64,000 nt of DNA, from assembly GCA_024998755.1 (NCBI GenBank), contig JACEUU010000003.1:1178001-1242000 (forward strand), given 5' to 3'. The DNA is from Vampirovibrio sp. Lineage in GTDB: Bacteria; Cyanobacteriota; Vampirovibrionia; Vampirovibrionales; JAJTHC01. A program made the translations under genes and the position numbers. Numbering within the stretch: the stretch's first letter is position 1; each line of letters starts with the position of its first letter. Below the pieces are notes generated by a model that was not told the origin of the DNA, did not search any database, and saw nothing but the letters and a program-made list of their open reading frames with translations. Shown piece after piece: positions 17,761 to 26,406 of this stretch.

Positions 17761-18441
17761 ATGATGATGATGATGATGATGATGATGACCATCCCTCAAC
17801 CTACAACCATAGAACCTTCCTCCCAAATGAGTGCGTTGACCGTTTTTTCACCTGAACAATTGGCTGTTTTATCGCCTGCTGTGCAACAAGTGGCAACGCA
17901 TTTAAACTTATACATTGATGAAGCCACAATTGCCAGCCGTATTGAAGCGTTAGCTCAACAACTCAATCAAACTTATGAAAACATCGATGAATTAACCATT
18001 ATTTGCGTGCTAAAAGGGTCATTCATGTTTTTGTCTGATTTAGTGAAGCACCTCAATTTCCCTGTGAAAGTTGAATTTATTCGGTTAGCTAGTTATGGCA
18101 ACAACACGCAAAGTTCAGGCAAAGTAAAAACGGTGGATTTAACCCTGCCCAGCCTTGAAGGTAAACACGTCTTGATTTTGGAAGATATTATTGATACCGG
18201 GCTAACGCTTAGTTTTTTAGTTTCGTATTTGAAAGATTTACACCAAACCGCCTCGTTAAAATTAGCCGTATTTTTAGACAAACCCACTGCCAGAAACCCC
18301 GAAGCGAAACACATTACGGTCGATTTTATTGCCTTTAGCATTGAAAATAGCTTTGTGGTTGGGTATGGGCTTGATTTTTCGGGGCATTTTCGTCAATTGC
18401 CTTTTGTGGCTACCTATACAGGCCCCGCATTAACTGAATAG
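17761..18441 (+). CDS. hpt: Hypoxanthine phosphoribosyltransferase
   Basis: Purine salvage: joins hypoxanthine or guanine to PRPP to make IMP or GMP. The PRPP-binding loop ILEDIIDTGLT is at about residues 140-150, and the CVLKGSFMF block, near residue 83, holds the Lys-Gly pair. FSIENSFVVGYGLDFSGHFRQLP is the conserved C-terminal hood. The start is remarkable: nine ATG codons in a row, so the annotated N-terminus has nine methionines; a later ATG (Met-23, MSALTVFSPEQL) would also give a normal enzyme. AGGA lies about 12 bases before the first ATG. DUF3326 begins 10 bases after the stop. Confidence 0.93.
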   Translation: MMMMMMMMMTIPQPTTIEPSSQMSALTVFSPEQLAVLSPAVQQVATHLNLYIDEATIASRIEALAQQLNQTYENIDELTIICVLKGSFMFLSDLVKHLNFPVKVEFIRLASYGNNTQSSGKVKTVDLTLPSLEGKHVLILEDIIDTGLTLSFLVSYLKDLHQTASLKLAVFLDKPTARNPEAKHITVDFIAFSIENSFVVGYGLDFSGHFRQLPFVATYTGPALTE

Positions 18442-18451
18442 GTAAGGGCTG

Positions 18452-19528
18452 ATGATTTTCCAATCTTCTTCTTTTAAACCACCCTTTGTAGTGGCTATGG
18501 TCATTCCTACAGGCGTGGGGGCTTCTATCGGCGGCTTTGGTGGCGATGCCACGGTTTACATGAATTTACTGGCTTCCTGCTGTGATTGGTTGATTACTCA
18601 TCCTAATGTTGCTAATGCCGCTAGTTTTCAAAAATTACCCGCCAACACATGGTATGTTGAAGGCTACTGGTTAGACGCTTGGTTTAAGCAACAAGTGGGT
18701 TTAGCTTCACCGAAACGACCGCATCAATTAGGCGTTGTGTTAGATGCAGGCATGGAAGCAGGGATGAAAATCATCCAACGAAATACCATTAATGCCGTTA
18801 ACATGGTTTATGGTGTGCCGTTTGTGGGGGTATTGGAAACCACTGAACCACTCAAATTGACCATTGAAGCCCAACCTTCAGGGGCTTCTGCTGGGAAATG
18901 GGGTAATCCGCACAGTGCGATAGTACCTGCTAAACAATTATTGGCTGAAGGGGCAACGGCTATTGCCATTGTTTCAAAGCTACTAGAACCAGAAGAAAGC
19001 ACCTATAGCCAAGGCGTCGGAGTCGACCCCATTGGTGGGCTAGAAGCCATTATTTCACACACACTATGCCATGCCTTGCAAGTGCCTTGTGCTAATGCCC
19101 CCGTATTTGATTGGGAAGAAGCTCAACCCCGAAGGGATGCATTGGTAGCCCCTGCCACTGCGGCAGAATTTATCACGGCGACGTTTTTGCCTTGTGTGTT
19201 AACAGGGTTGATGCAAGCCCCATTTCCCACCAGTGTAGCGGCTGGCTTTGCAGTAGAGGAACTTTCTGCGTTGGTTGTACCAGCCAATTGTATGGGTAGT
19301 GTGCCCGTGTTAGCTTGTTTGAAGCATCGTATTCCCATTATTGCGGTGCTGGAAAATAAAACGGTACTGAACCAACCACTTTCTTCGATATTGCCAGAAG
19401 CAGATGTTAAGCAATTGAAACATAAAAATCTGTACTTTGAAGTGGGTAATTACCTAGAAGCGGCGGGGCTTTTACAGCTTTTTAAAGCTGGTTTAACACC
19501 CCCTAACACACAGGGTATTTGCCACTAG
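18452..19528 (+). CDS. DUF3326 family protein
   Basis: A 358-residue protein of a family known, as far as I recall, mostly from cyanobacteria, relatives and plastid-bearing plants; its function is unknown. Conserved-looking blocks are VVAMVIPTGVGASIGGFGGDA at the start, VVLDAGMEAGM, and GVGVDPIGGLEAIISH. No membrane segment or signal peptide, so probably a cytoplasmic enzyme. It is translated just after hpt with TAAGGG before the ATG, which links it to nucleotide salvage only by position. Its TAG stop codon is the first triplet of repeat R1b, so the repeat inserted at or reshaped the very end of the gene. Confidence 0.85.
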   Translation: MIFQSSSFKPPFVVAMVIPTGVGASIGGFGGDATVYMNLLASCCDWLITHPNVANAASFQKLPANTWYVEGYWLDAWFKQQVGLASPKRPHQLGVVLDAGMEAGMKIIQRNTINAVNMVYGVPFVGVLETTEPLKLTIEAQPSGASAGKWGNPHSAIVPAKQLLAEGATAIAIVSKLLEPEESTYSQGVGVDPIGGLEAIISHTLCHALQVPCANAPVFDWEEAQPRRDALVAPATAAEFITATFLPCVLTGLMQAPFPTSVAAGFAVEELSALVVPANCMGSVPVLACLKHRIPIIAVLENKTVLNQPLSSILPEADVKQLKHKNLYFEVGNYLEAAGLLQLFKAGLTPPNTQGICH

Positions 19529-19732
19529 ACCTCTTGCATGACTCGATAGGTGGGTGCAGATTCTAGGAATGCTGTTTGCCCTGCAAACAGGTTGCTTTAG
19601 CAACCAAGAACACAGAATTTGAGGTGTACACGGAAGTACATAAGAATTCAAGTACCGCAAATGACAACGTAAAACGTTCTACGTTTTCTCGCTCTGCGGA
19701 TGCCCCAGATATCGAGTCATGCAAGAGGTCTA
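19526..19732. repeat. R1 repeat copy b (207 bp)
   Basis: The ends form an inverted repeat of about 23 bp around CTTGCATGACTCGATA. The interior contains small hairpins (GTTTGCCCTGCAAAC, GGTTGCTTTAGCAACC) and the shared TAGGAATG, GTGTACAC and AGTACAT elements. The copy at 22509-22715 is the same length, inverted, with about two differences. Both begin with TA, suggesting insertion at TA. Confidence 0.85.
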
Positions 19733-19768
19733 CTAAAAGAAGACGGTTTCTTGACGTTGACTGACCAT

Positions 19769-22072
19769 TTAATTACCGTTATTACCTGCGGGGGTTGGTG
19801 GGTTGGTAGGGGTTACAGCAGGCGTTGGGGTAACTATCAATGAACTTTCAGGTGCTGGGTTAGGAGAAGAAGTATTGCCTTCAATGTTAGTAGAGTTATT
19901 GGGATTGTTTGTCGGAACATTACCAACTGTAGCAGGTTGATTAACAGGCACAGCACTAGGACTAGGGGTGGGAGTAGAAATAGCAGATTGCCCCGAACTA
20001 GGCACAACAGAATGGGCAGATGCTCCACCCTGATAGTGCGAACGGCTAGCACCCTGTTTCCTAATCACAATAACCTTCGGCGTATCTACAGAAATGGCTT
20101 TACGCGGAGCTAATCCATAATAATGGACAGCCTCTAAAGCAATATTCCTAAAAATAGGTGCCGCCACCGTACTACCCCAAGCTTCCGCAATATGAGGACT
20201 ATCAATAACCACCATCGCTAGTAATTTTGGTTTTTCTGCAGGAAAATACCCAATAAACGAGGTATACAAATCAGAAGAATAGCCTCTACCCCCTTCGACA
20301 GATTTTTTAGCAGTGCCTGTTTTACCCGCAACTGAAACCACACCCAAATTAGCCGGATGATGCGGACTAGCCACCAAGCTTTTGGTAAGCAAGCGGGTAA
20401 CCGCCGCACTGGTACTAGGTTTTAACACTTGCTTAGAAGGCTTACGGTTCAAAAACGCCATTAACGGGCTCACCGTTTTCAAGCCACTAACATTCACTTT
20501 GGCACTACCCAATTCAAAAATGTTTTTGATGACATGCGGTTGTACCCATCGCCCACCATTGGCGACTGTAGCAACAGCGGTAATCATTTGCAGCGGGGTT
20601 GCCATTAGCCCGTACCCATACCCTAATGAAGCCTGTTGGGCTTCTCCCCACTGGCTAGTAGGGGTAATAGACCCTGAAGATTCACCCGTCATTTCAATGG
20701 CCGTTCGGCTACCAAAGCCTAAATTGGTCAATAATTGCCGATATTTCTTTTTCGGAATGCCCAGTGCAACTTTAGCACTACCAATATTACTGGAATGCAA
20801 AAACAAATGGACTAAATCAATTTGCCCAGGGTAAGGGTGTCGGCTATAATCGTAATTTTTAATGGGCCAGCCACCAATGGTCATCGTGCCCGTATCTAAA
20901 ATCGTCGATTTTTCATTAATGCTTCCCGCTTCAATCCCCATGGCGACGGTTAAAATTTTCATGGTAGAACCGGGCTCATAAACGTCAGTCATTGCCCAGT
21001 TCTTCAACTCTTTCATATTCGCTTTATGGTATTGCTCAGGGTTAAAAGCGGGATAAGAGGCAAACGCCAGTAATTCGCCATTATTGGGGTTCATTAAAAT
21101 AACCGTTCCCCTAGCGGCATTGGTTTTTAGCACACCCGCCCGAAGTTCTCGTTCCACAATGTATTGCAGATGAGAATCAATGGTTAGTTCAATTTGGTTG
21201 GTGGCGGAAACCCGAACGTACTGGCGTAAAGTTTCAACATCGCCAGAAAGGGGGGTGCCCCTACCATTAACCAGCAATTGCTTAGATTTATCAGCATCCG
21301 TTGCTACTAGCTGATGTTTTTTAATGATGTTACCCAATACGCTATGTACCCCGCTGGCGACATCAGCTTCATCATTCACATAACCCAATACATGAGCCGC
21401 CAAACTACCTTGCGGAAACTTACGAATAGGCTTCTGCACAGGGTCTAACCCATTGAGTTTTGACTGCACCATTTTCGGTTGCCCGTTTTCATCTAGTACA
21501 GGTTTATTGGTTTTTTCACTGATTTCAGGCACGCTAATTCGTAACGCTAAAACCGAAAGCAATTGTTCCCGAGTAATGCCTTTAGCAATGGTAATGGTCG
21601 TTTGTTTTTTTTTAAATTTTTCGGCTAAAACACCTTCATCTAGGGGGATAACCGTTGCCAATAAGCGAGCCATTTCTTCAGGGGCTTGTCCGTAAAAGTA
21701 AGCTGGATGAGCGAATAAATCATATAGTAAAGCGTCTTGGGCTAATACATCGCCCCGACGGTCTGTAATTTCACCCCGAAACAAAGGCTGATGCTTCTTG
21801 CTTTCATGGGAAAGGCGGGCTTTATTGGAAAGATTAGCCCCGTCAATCAGTTGAATCCAAAAGAAACGACCACCCATAATTAATAAGCCTAATACTAGCA
21901 CCGCGAATAAAAACAGCAGGCGTATTGGGAATTTCTGGAAGGGTAAATTTTGTTTTTCAAGTGAACTAATTGATTGTTTAAACTTGCCAGCCGCCCTTTT
22001 AACACGCTGCGAAGTAACCTTTGCAGGGGTAAGCTTTGAAGATACGTAAGGGGGAAGGGAAGACATCATCAT
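19769..22072 (-). CDS. ftsI: Division transpeptidase, PBP2/FtsI type
   Basis: Class B penicillin-binding protein that cross-links septal peptidoglycan. One membrane anchor lies at about residues 50-72 after a basic cytoplasmic tail. A dimerisation domain follows, then the transpeptidase with S369-T-M-K372 (EPGSTMK), S427-S-N and K584-T-G. The last 100 residues are Pro/Thr/Ser/Asn-rich low complexity, an unusual periplasmic extension that may span or bind the wall. 767 residues is longer than E. coli FtsI (588) mainly because of this tail. The start has three ATGs preceded by ATAATA. ftsL-like lies 13 bases upstream. No other dcw-cluster gene is present. Confidence 0.92.
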   Translation of the reverse strand: MMMSSLPPYVSSKLTPAKVTSQRVKRAAGKFKQSISSLEKQNLPFQKFPIRLLFLFAVLVLGLLIMGGRFFWIQLIDGANLSNKARLSHESKKHQPLFRGEITDRRGDVLAQDALLYDLFAHPAYFYGQAPEEMARLLATVIPLDEGVLAEKFKKKQTTITIAKGITREQLLSVLALRISVPEISEKTNKPVLDENGQPKMVQSKLNGLDPVQKPIRKFPQGSLAAHVLGYVNDEADVASGVHSVLGNIIKKHQLVATDADKSKQLLVNGRGTPLSGDVETLRQYVRVSATNQIELTIDSHLQYIVERELRAGVLKTNAARGTVILMNPNNGELLAFASYPAFNPEQYHKANMKELKNWAMTDVYEPGSTMKILTVAMGIEAGSINEKSTILDTGTMTIGGWPIKNYDYSRHPYPGQIDLVHLFLHSSNIGSAKVALGIPKKKYRQLLTNLGFGSRTAIEMTGESSGSITPTSQWGEAQQASLGYGYGLMATPLQMITAVATVANGGRWVQPHVIKNIFELGSAKVNVSGLKTVSPLMAFLNRKPSKQVLKPSTSAAVTRLLTKSLVASPHHPANLGVVSVAGKTGTAKKSVEGGRGYSSDLYTSFIGYFPAEKPKLLAMVVIDSPHIAEAWGSTVAAPIFRNIALEAVHYYGLAPRKAISVDTPKVIVIRKQGASRSHYQGGASAHSVVPSSGQSAISTPTPSPSAVPVNQPATVGNVPTNNPNNSTNIEGNTSSPNPAPESSLIVTPTPAVTPTNPPTPAGNNGN

Positions 22073-22085
22073 TATTATTATCTAC

Positions 22086-22487
22086 TTAGTATCCTGCCAT
22101 TGGGCTATAGGGAGGCGTTCTTTTGACTAGCAAAGACCCTTGCAAAACAGGTTGGTTTAAATCAGACTGTTGGGGTTTTAGTTGCAGTTTATGTTCAGCG
22201 GCTACCAAATGCTTTAATTGCCGAACATCTTCATTCAAATTATTGTATGACCGTAATTGATTCAATTCCACTTCAAGGGTTAAATTATCTTCATGCATGG
22301 TTTTAGCTTCAGACGTCGCTTTTTGAATTTGCCCCGTTAAGGAAACCTGGATACTGTATAGCACAACCAGTAACAGTACTAAAAACCCAAGAATACCCAA
22401 TAACAGCGGCGTCAACCTTGTAAAGAGAGAATCTAACTTGGTGGGGGAAGCAAATAAGGTTTTAAAAAATTGGGTAGCGGGTGGCAT
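22086..22487 (-). CDS. ftsL: FtsL-like division protein
   Basis: About 133 residues from the ATG at 22487 (MPPATQFFKTLF), chosen because AGGA lies upstream; the longer frame to 22541 runs into repeat R1c. A short cytoplasmic part precedes one membrane helix (LLLGILGFLVLLLVVLYSIQ). A coiled coil follows (IQKATSEAKTMHEDNLTLEVELNQLRSY), then a basic Pro-rich tail. This is the architecture of FtsL/FtsB septum proteins. The sequence of the family is weakly conserved, so the name rests on architecture and on the position just ahead of ftsI. Confidence 0.7.
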   Translation of the reverse strand: MPPATQFFKTLFASPTKLDSLFTRLTPLLLGILGFLVLLLVVLYSIQVSLTGQIQKATSEAKTMHEDNLTLEVELNQLRSYNNLNEDVRQLKHLVAAEHKLQLKPQQSDLNQPVLQGSLLVKRTPPYSPMAGY

Positions 22488-22508
22488 TAAGGGTGTCCTA
22501 AACGGTAA

Positions 22509-22715
22509 TAGACCTCTTGCATGACTCGATATCTGGGGCATCCGCAGAGCGAGAAAACGTAGAACGTTTTACGTTGTCATTTGCGGTACTTGAATTCTTA
22601 TGTACTTCCGTGTACACCTCAAATTCTGTGTTCTTGGTTGCTAAAGCAACCTGTTTGCAGGGCAAACAACATTCCTAGAATCTGCACCCACCTATCGAGT
22701 CATGCAAGAGGCCTA
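22509..22715. repeat. R1 repeat copy c (207 bp), inverted to copy b
   Basis: Reading the complement reproduces copy b almost exactly; I see two differences, one near an outer end and one in the AATGxTG part. With copy b it encloses ftsL-like and ftsI as an inverted pair with 2,776 bases between them. Confidence 0.85.
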
Positions 22716-22812
22716 ATTTAGCAGGCAGTTACAATACTCTAATTCTATAGAAAAAAGCCCCAAAAAGCTAGCAGTAATTGCTTTTTCTTGAAGGTTATAG
22801 CTGTTCCAAAAG

Positions 22813-23625
22813 TTATTGAGCCATTTTAAAGGCTTGGTCAATGGCTTCATCTAAAGATAAGGTATCGGTTAGTAACCGACGAATTCTCGCCTTCAAAGCC
22901 GACCAAAATCGCTCAATCGGATTCAAATCAGGACTGTAAGGCGGTAAAAACAACAACCGACAACCCGCAGATTCAATCAGCTGTTGAATCTCCCAAGATT
23001 TATGAAAACTCGCATTATCCCCAATGACCGTCATCCCCGCCGTTAAACTCGGTAACAACTCATGTTCAACCCACGTCAAAATAACCTCGGTATTACAATA
23101 GCCCTTAAAACACCACGGGGCTAATGGCTTTCCACCCTGTAACCCTGCTATAATAGAGGTACGTTCGGTGCGTTGACCACTAATTTCCTCCTGCACCCGT
23201 TCACCTTTAGGGGAACGACCATACAAGCGTTCAACGCTTCTACGGCCAACCCCACATTCATCCACAAACACAAGACTGGCGGGCGTTAGCGGTTCTATCT
23301 CCTGCTTATAAACTGTGCGTTTGGCTTCACTTCGTTCTCGGTAGAGCGTGCTTTTTTTTACGGCTAATGCCGAGTTTAATGAGGTTGTAGGAGATGGTGG
23401 ATTTTTTAGAACCGAGCAAGAGAGCCAATTCGTCCAAATAGGCACTGGGGTTGGCTTTTTGTATGGCGAGTAGTTGGTTTCTGTCGATGCTTGTTGCGGT
23501 GGTTGCCCCTGGTTTTTTGGGGATGAGACAGGTTCGTTTGACCCATCGTTTGACGGTGGCGAGACTGACTTTGAATCGGATGACGGTGGCTTGTTGTGTT
23601 TCTTTTTCTTGATTGATGCAATCAA
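22813..23625 (-). CDS. IS630-type transposase, catalytic part (ORF B)
   Basis: The coding part proper begins near the A8 tract at about 23352 and runs to 22813. It carries the DDE_3 signature: SLVFVDECGVG, MTVIGDNASFHKS and LPPYSPDLNPIERFWS, so all catalytic acids are present. The frame is open upstream to 23625, but that part is out of frame with the real N-terminal domain and reads as low-complexity Ser/Pro. Expression probably needs a frame change at the A8 tract. Confidence 0.83.
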   Translation of the reverse strand: MIASIKKKKHNKPPSSDSKSVSPPSNDGSNEPVSSPKNQGQPPQQASTETNYSPYKKPTPVPIWTNWLSCSVLKNPPSPTTSLNSALAVKKSTLYRERSEAKRTVYKQEIEPLTPASLVFVDECGVGRRSVERLYGRSPKGERVQEEISGQRTERTSIIAGLQGGKPLAPWCFKGYCNTEVILTWVEHELLPSLTAGMTVIGDNASFHKSWEIQQLIESAGCRLLFLPPYSPDLNPIERFWSALKARIRRLLTDTLSLDEAIDQAFKMAQ

Positions 23626-23659
23626 CGACTCGTTGTCTTAAATCGACGCTATATGCCAT
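23327..23659 (-). CDS. IS630-type transposase, N-terminal HTH part (ORF A)
   Basis: 110 residues. The start MAYSVDLRQRVVDCI is a typical IS630 N-terminus, and an HTH (TQQATVIRFKVSLATVKRW) is followed by a second DNA-binding segment (AYLDELALLLGSKKSTISYNL). It ends shortly after RKKKHALPRTK. The catalytic part lies in the +1 frame; one A fewer in the A8 tract would join them, the same arrangement as in the other IS630-type element. Confidence 0.83.
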   Translation of the reverse strand: MAYSVDLRQRVVDCINQEKETQQATVIRFKVSLATVKRWVKRTCLIPKKPGATTATSIDRNQLLAIQKANPSAYLDELALLLGSKKSTISYNLIKLGISRKKKHALPRTK

Positions 23660-23838
23660 AGATGAATCCTCCTTTTTCGTGAACGTTATCCTCCTTATTA
23701 TAGCTCAATAATTATTGGAACAGCTATAAAAATCCAGAACCTGTAACACTTACGTTACAGAACTTGAAATTTATGCTAAAAATTTCCGAAGTAATAGTAA
23801 TAGTCAGTTTCAAGCCGAATCAACAAGGAAGCCCCCTT

Positions 23839-24145
23839 ATGCAACCATGGCAACAACGCACAATTACCTATAGCCTATTCTTATTGGTAGCCAGTACAAT
23901 AATTGGGGTAAAATATAGCCTTATTGTACGAACAAGGCGAAGGCATTGCCAAAGATAGAGGCAAAGCCTTTTACTGGTATGAACAATCTGCCATGGCTGG
24001 CGATGCTACTGCTAAAGTAGGCATGGCGAACCGGTATTTTGAAGATAAACGCCGAGGGCCGAGTAAATATGTGCAAGGTAGTTACTGGCTGATGTTAAGC
24101 TACTTTGATGCCCTTAAATCCGAGGAAAGCGAAAAATCAAGCTAG
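23839..24145 (+). pseudogene. Broken Sel1-repeat protein
   Basis: The ATG at 23839 has AAGGA upstream and encodes a membrane or signal segment (ITYSLFLLVASTIIGV). The frame then fails. From about 23910 the next frame encodes a clear Sel1 repeat, YEQGEGIAKDRGKAFYWYEQ, followed by SAMAGDATAKVGMANRYFED, and ends at 24145. A one-base shift, probably with a deletion, separates the two parts. Sel1 proteins are secreted or membrane-tethered scaffolds with many such repeats; only about one and a half remain, so this is a remnant. Confidence 0.7.
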
Positions 24146-24159
24146 CTAGACTATCAAAA

Positions 24160-26205
24160 TTACCGTTTATAAACAGATGAAACGGGCAAGGAAGGACGGT
24201 CGAAAAAGGCGTTTAATTCTTCCGCTTCAATGGTGTGGGCTATCGGTCTGCCATGCGGGCAGCTCCACGGTAAGCTACAAGCCAACCAATCCACCACCAA
24301 CCGTTCCATTTGAGCGTGGGTTAATACATCTCCCGCCCTTACGGCGGTATGGCACGCCAACGTGGCAAACAACAATTCCGTATCCAGCTCTGCTTCGCCC
24401 TTCAATGCCAACTGTTCCAACACGGCTTCCAATTGTTGTACAGGAGAAATAGTTTTCCTGTTGGGGTACAATTGCGGTACGCTACACAACACCCATAAAT
24501 TGCCTGCTTGATTACGTTCACAAGCAAAGCCCATACGGTCTTTTAGCCAATCTTGATACTGTTCTAGCACGCCCACTTGTTCAGCAGAAAGCACATCCAA
24601 CACAATCGGGCTAAGCAAAGGCTGAACCACCGTTTTTTCTGCGGTAGATTGCGTTACCAACGCCTCATAACACCAGCGTTCACTGGCTATATGCTGGTCT
24701 ACCACCATCAAGCCCTTGGGCGTTTCAAGCAATACATAGGTGTTAAATAGTTGTCCAATCACCCGCCATTGCCGTTGTTGAAGCGATGCCGTTACCGGCG
24801 AATTTTCAGCCCCAGATGCCAAGGGTTCATAAAATGCCAACGCCGTTTGAGTAGGCATCCCACTATTAGTGGCAGATGAATAAGTGTGCGGAGCAGCCGT
24901 GTGTTCCGAAGAAGATGACGACCGCCAAAAGACACTATTTTGAGGCACGGCAGGGGTAGAAGTGAAATCGCTCAACGTGTTTGGGGTTGCAAAAGTGGGG
25001 TACTGATGAGTCTGCGTGGTTGATTGTTCCACTGGTTGTGCCTGCTGTTGCATAGCCGAATGTAACCCGTAAGTGGCGTGGAATTGTTCCTGCAATGCCC
25101 GACGAATACCCCCCACAACGAATTTAAAAATTTGTTCGCTATTGGCGTACCGTACTTCTTTTTTGGTGGGATGTACGTTAACATCCACTTCAGTTGCGGG
25201 CATTTCAAGCCAAACCGCACAAAACGGGTAAACCCCATGCGGTACTAAGCCTTCAAACGCTTTTTTGATGGCGGTTGCCAAAATCGCACACCGAACAGTT
25301 CGCCCATTGAGCAACATCCACCATGCTTTTTTTGAGCGTTTATGAAACGATTCTTGGGCTGGGCTAGCGAAAACCGCTCGTAATTTCAAGTTACTTAAAG
25401 GGTCTTCAAACGTCGTTTCTAGCAAGGTATTGGTGTTTTCAGGCTTCCAACCAAATACTTGAGTAACGGTTTGCTTTAACTTATCTTCCCCATCGGTTTG
25501 AAACGCTAGTTTTTCAGCTAGGGTTAAGCTTAATTGTACTTTGGGGTGCGATAATGCCAACCCTTGAACCATTTCTTCAACTTGAGCCACTTCGGTTTTA
25601 GGGCTTTTCAAAAATTTGAGGCGAGCGGGCGTATTGAAAAATAAATCATCCACTTCCATAACCGTGCCAACACTACACCCTGTTGCGTTAAAGTGGCACA
25701 GCTTTCCGCCTTCAATCACCAGTTGAATACCATCGGGTTGGTCTTGGGTGCGGGTATAGCAGGCTAATCTACTAATGGCACTAATACTGGCAAGTGCTTC
25801 ACCCCGAAACCCGAGGGTAAAAATAGCGTCTAAATCTTCGGCATTTTTTATTTTACTGGTGGCGTGATTAAGAAAGGCTAGTTGGGCTTCTTTGGGGTTC
25901 ATTCCCTTGCCGTTATCTGCAATACGGATGGAGTTCCCCCCGTTGTTGATGGTAATTTGAACACTGGTAGCTCCAGCATCTATGGCGTTTTCAACCAATT
26001 CTTTCACCACAGAAGCGGGGCGTTCAACCACTTCGCCTGCGGCTATTCGGTTGACTAAATCAGGCGGTAATACTTGAATACAACTTTGTAGCGTTTCTGT
26101 TTCTGATTGTAGCGTGGGCAGATTGCATCCATCCGTTTCATTACGCTGTAACAAGGTAAAGGCTTCTTGTAGGTGGTTTTTGTGGAAAGTCGCCATCATC
26201 ATCAT
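24160..26205 (-). CDS. mutL: DNA mismatch repair protein MutL
   Basis: Couples mismatch recognition by MutS to strand incision. The GHKL ATPase domain shows AAGEVVERPASVVKELVENAIDAGA, DNGKGM (97-102), NHATSKI and GFRGEAL (132-138). The C-terminal domain keeps an endonuclease-type motif DQHIASERWCYE (Ala replaced by Ile in the consensus DQHAxxExxxxE), plus ACHTAVRAGD and CPHGRP, consistent with metal binding. It is therefore probably the nicking type found where MutH is absent. About 40 extra residues precede the conserved start. The start is four ATG codons, and a C11 tract lies 31 bases upstream. Confidence 0.95.
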   Translation of the reverse strand: MMMMATFHKNHLQEAFTLLQRNETDGCNLPTLQSETETLQSCIQVLPPDLVNRIAAGEVVERPASVVKELVENAIDAGATSVQITINNGGNSIRIADNGKGMNPKEAQLAFLNHATSKIKNAEDLDAIFTLGFRGEALASISAISRLACYTRTQDQPDGIQLVIEGGKLCHFNATGCSVGTVMEVDDLFFNTPARLKFLKSPKTEVAQVEEMVQGLALSHPKVQLSLTLAEKLAFQTDGEDKLKQTVTQVFGWKPENTNTLLETTFEDPLSNLKLRAVFASPAQESFHKRSKKAWWMLLNGRTVRCAILATAIKKAFEGLVPHGVYPFCAVWLEMPATEVDVNVHPTKKEVRYANSEQIFKFVVGGIRRALQEQFHATYGLHSAMQQQAQPVEQSTTQTHQYPTFATPNTLSDFTSTPAVPQNSVFWRSSSSSEHTAAPHTYSSATNSGMPTQTALAFYEPLASGAENSPVTASLQQRQWRVIGQLFNTYVLLETPKGLMVVDQHIASERWCYEALVTQSTAEKTVVQPLLSPIVLDVLSAEQVGVLEQYQDWLKDRMGFACERNQAGNLWVLCSVPQLYPNRKTISPVQQLEAVLEQLALKGEAELDTELLFATLACHTAVRAGDVLTHAQMERLVVDWLACSLPWSCPHGRPIAHTIEAEELNAFFDRPSLPVSSVYKR

Positions 26206-26235
26206 TGTGTCTCGATTAGTTTGCCCTGTTGCAAT

Positions 26236-26246
26236 GGGGGGGGGGG
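26236..26246 (-). promoter_or_regulatory. mutL: C11 homopolymer in the mutL leader
   Basis: Eleven G on the plus strand (C on the mutL sense strand) lie 31 bases before the first ATG of mutL. Tracts of this length are slippage-prone and could tune promoter spacing or leader structure. Confidence 0.6.
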
Positions 26247-26321
26247 CAGTAGTTTTATTATTGTACTATAAAGCTAAGTCTACTATAAGTCTTTTTAAGC
26301 CAATAGCTATAATAATTTATC

Positions 26322-26386
26322 GTAGGGGCGGATTGTATCCGCCCGTTTTCCAAATAGTTATGCGGGCGGATGCAATCCGCCCCTAC
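26322..26386. repeat. GTAGGGGCG-type palindrome
   Basis: Arms 26322-26345 and 26363-26386 (GTAGGGGCGGATTGTATCCG against CGGATGCAATCCGCCCCTAC) pair with few mismatches around a 17-base loop. Same class as the palindromes at 3419-3485 and 3561-3637. It lies upstream of mutL, next to an IS1-type remnant. Confidence 0.65.
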
Positions 26387-26406
26387 AAGATTCATCGAGA
26401 TTTTTA

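Larger units (their letters stand above)
22796..23728 (-). mobile_element. IS630-family insertion sequence, second type (933 bp)
   Basis: The ends are 25-bp inverted repeats with two mismatches: TATAGCTGTTCCAAAAGTTA at 22796 and its partner ending at 23728. TA is present at both ends. Ends and proteins are unrelated to the IS630-type element at 4364-5446, so it is a separate lineage within the family. Confidence 0.88.

Noticed and set aside
22488-22541. N-terminal extension of the FtsL-like protein
   Set aside because: This part is encoded by repeat R1c; the ATG at 22487 has a ribosome site.
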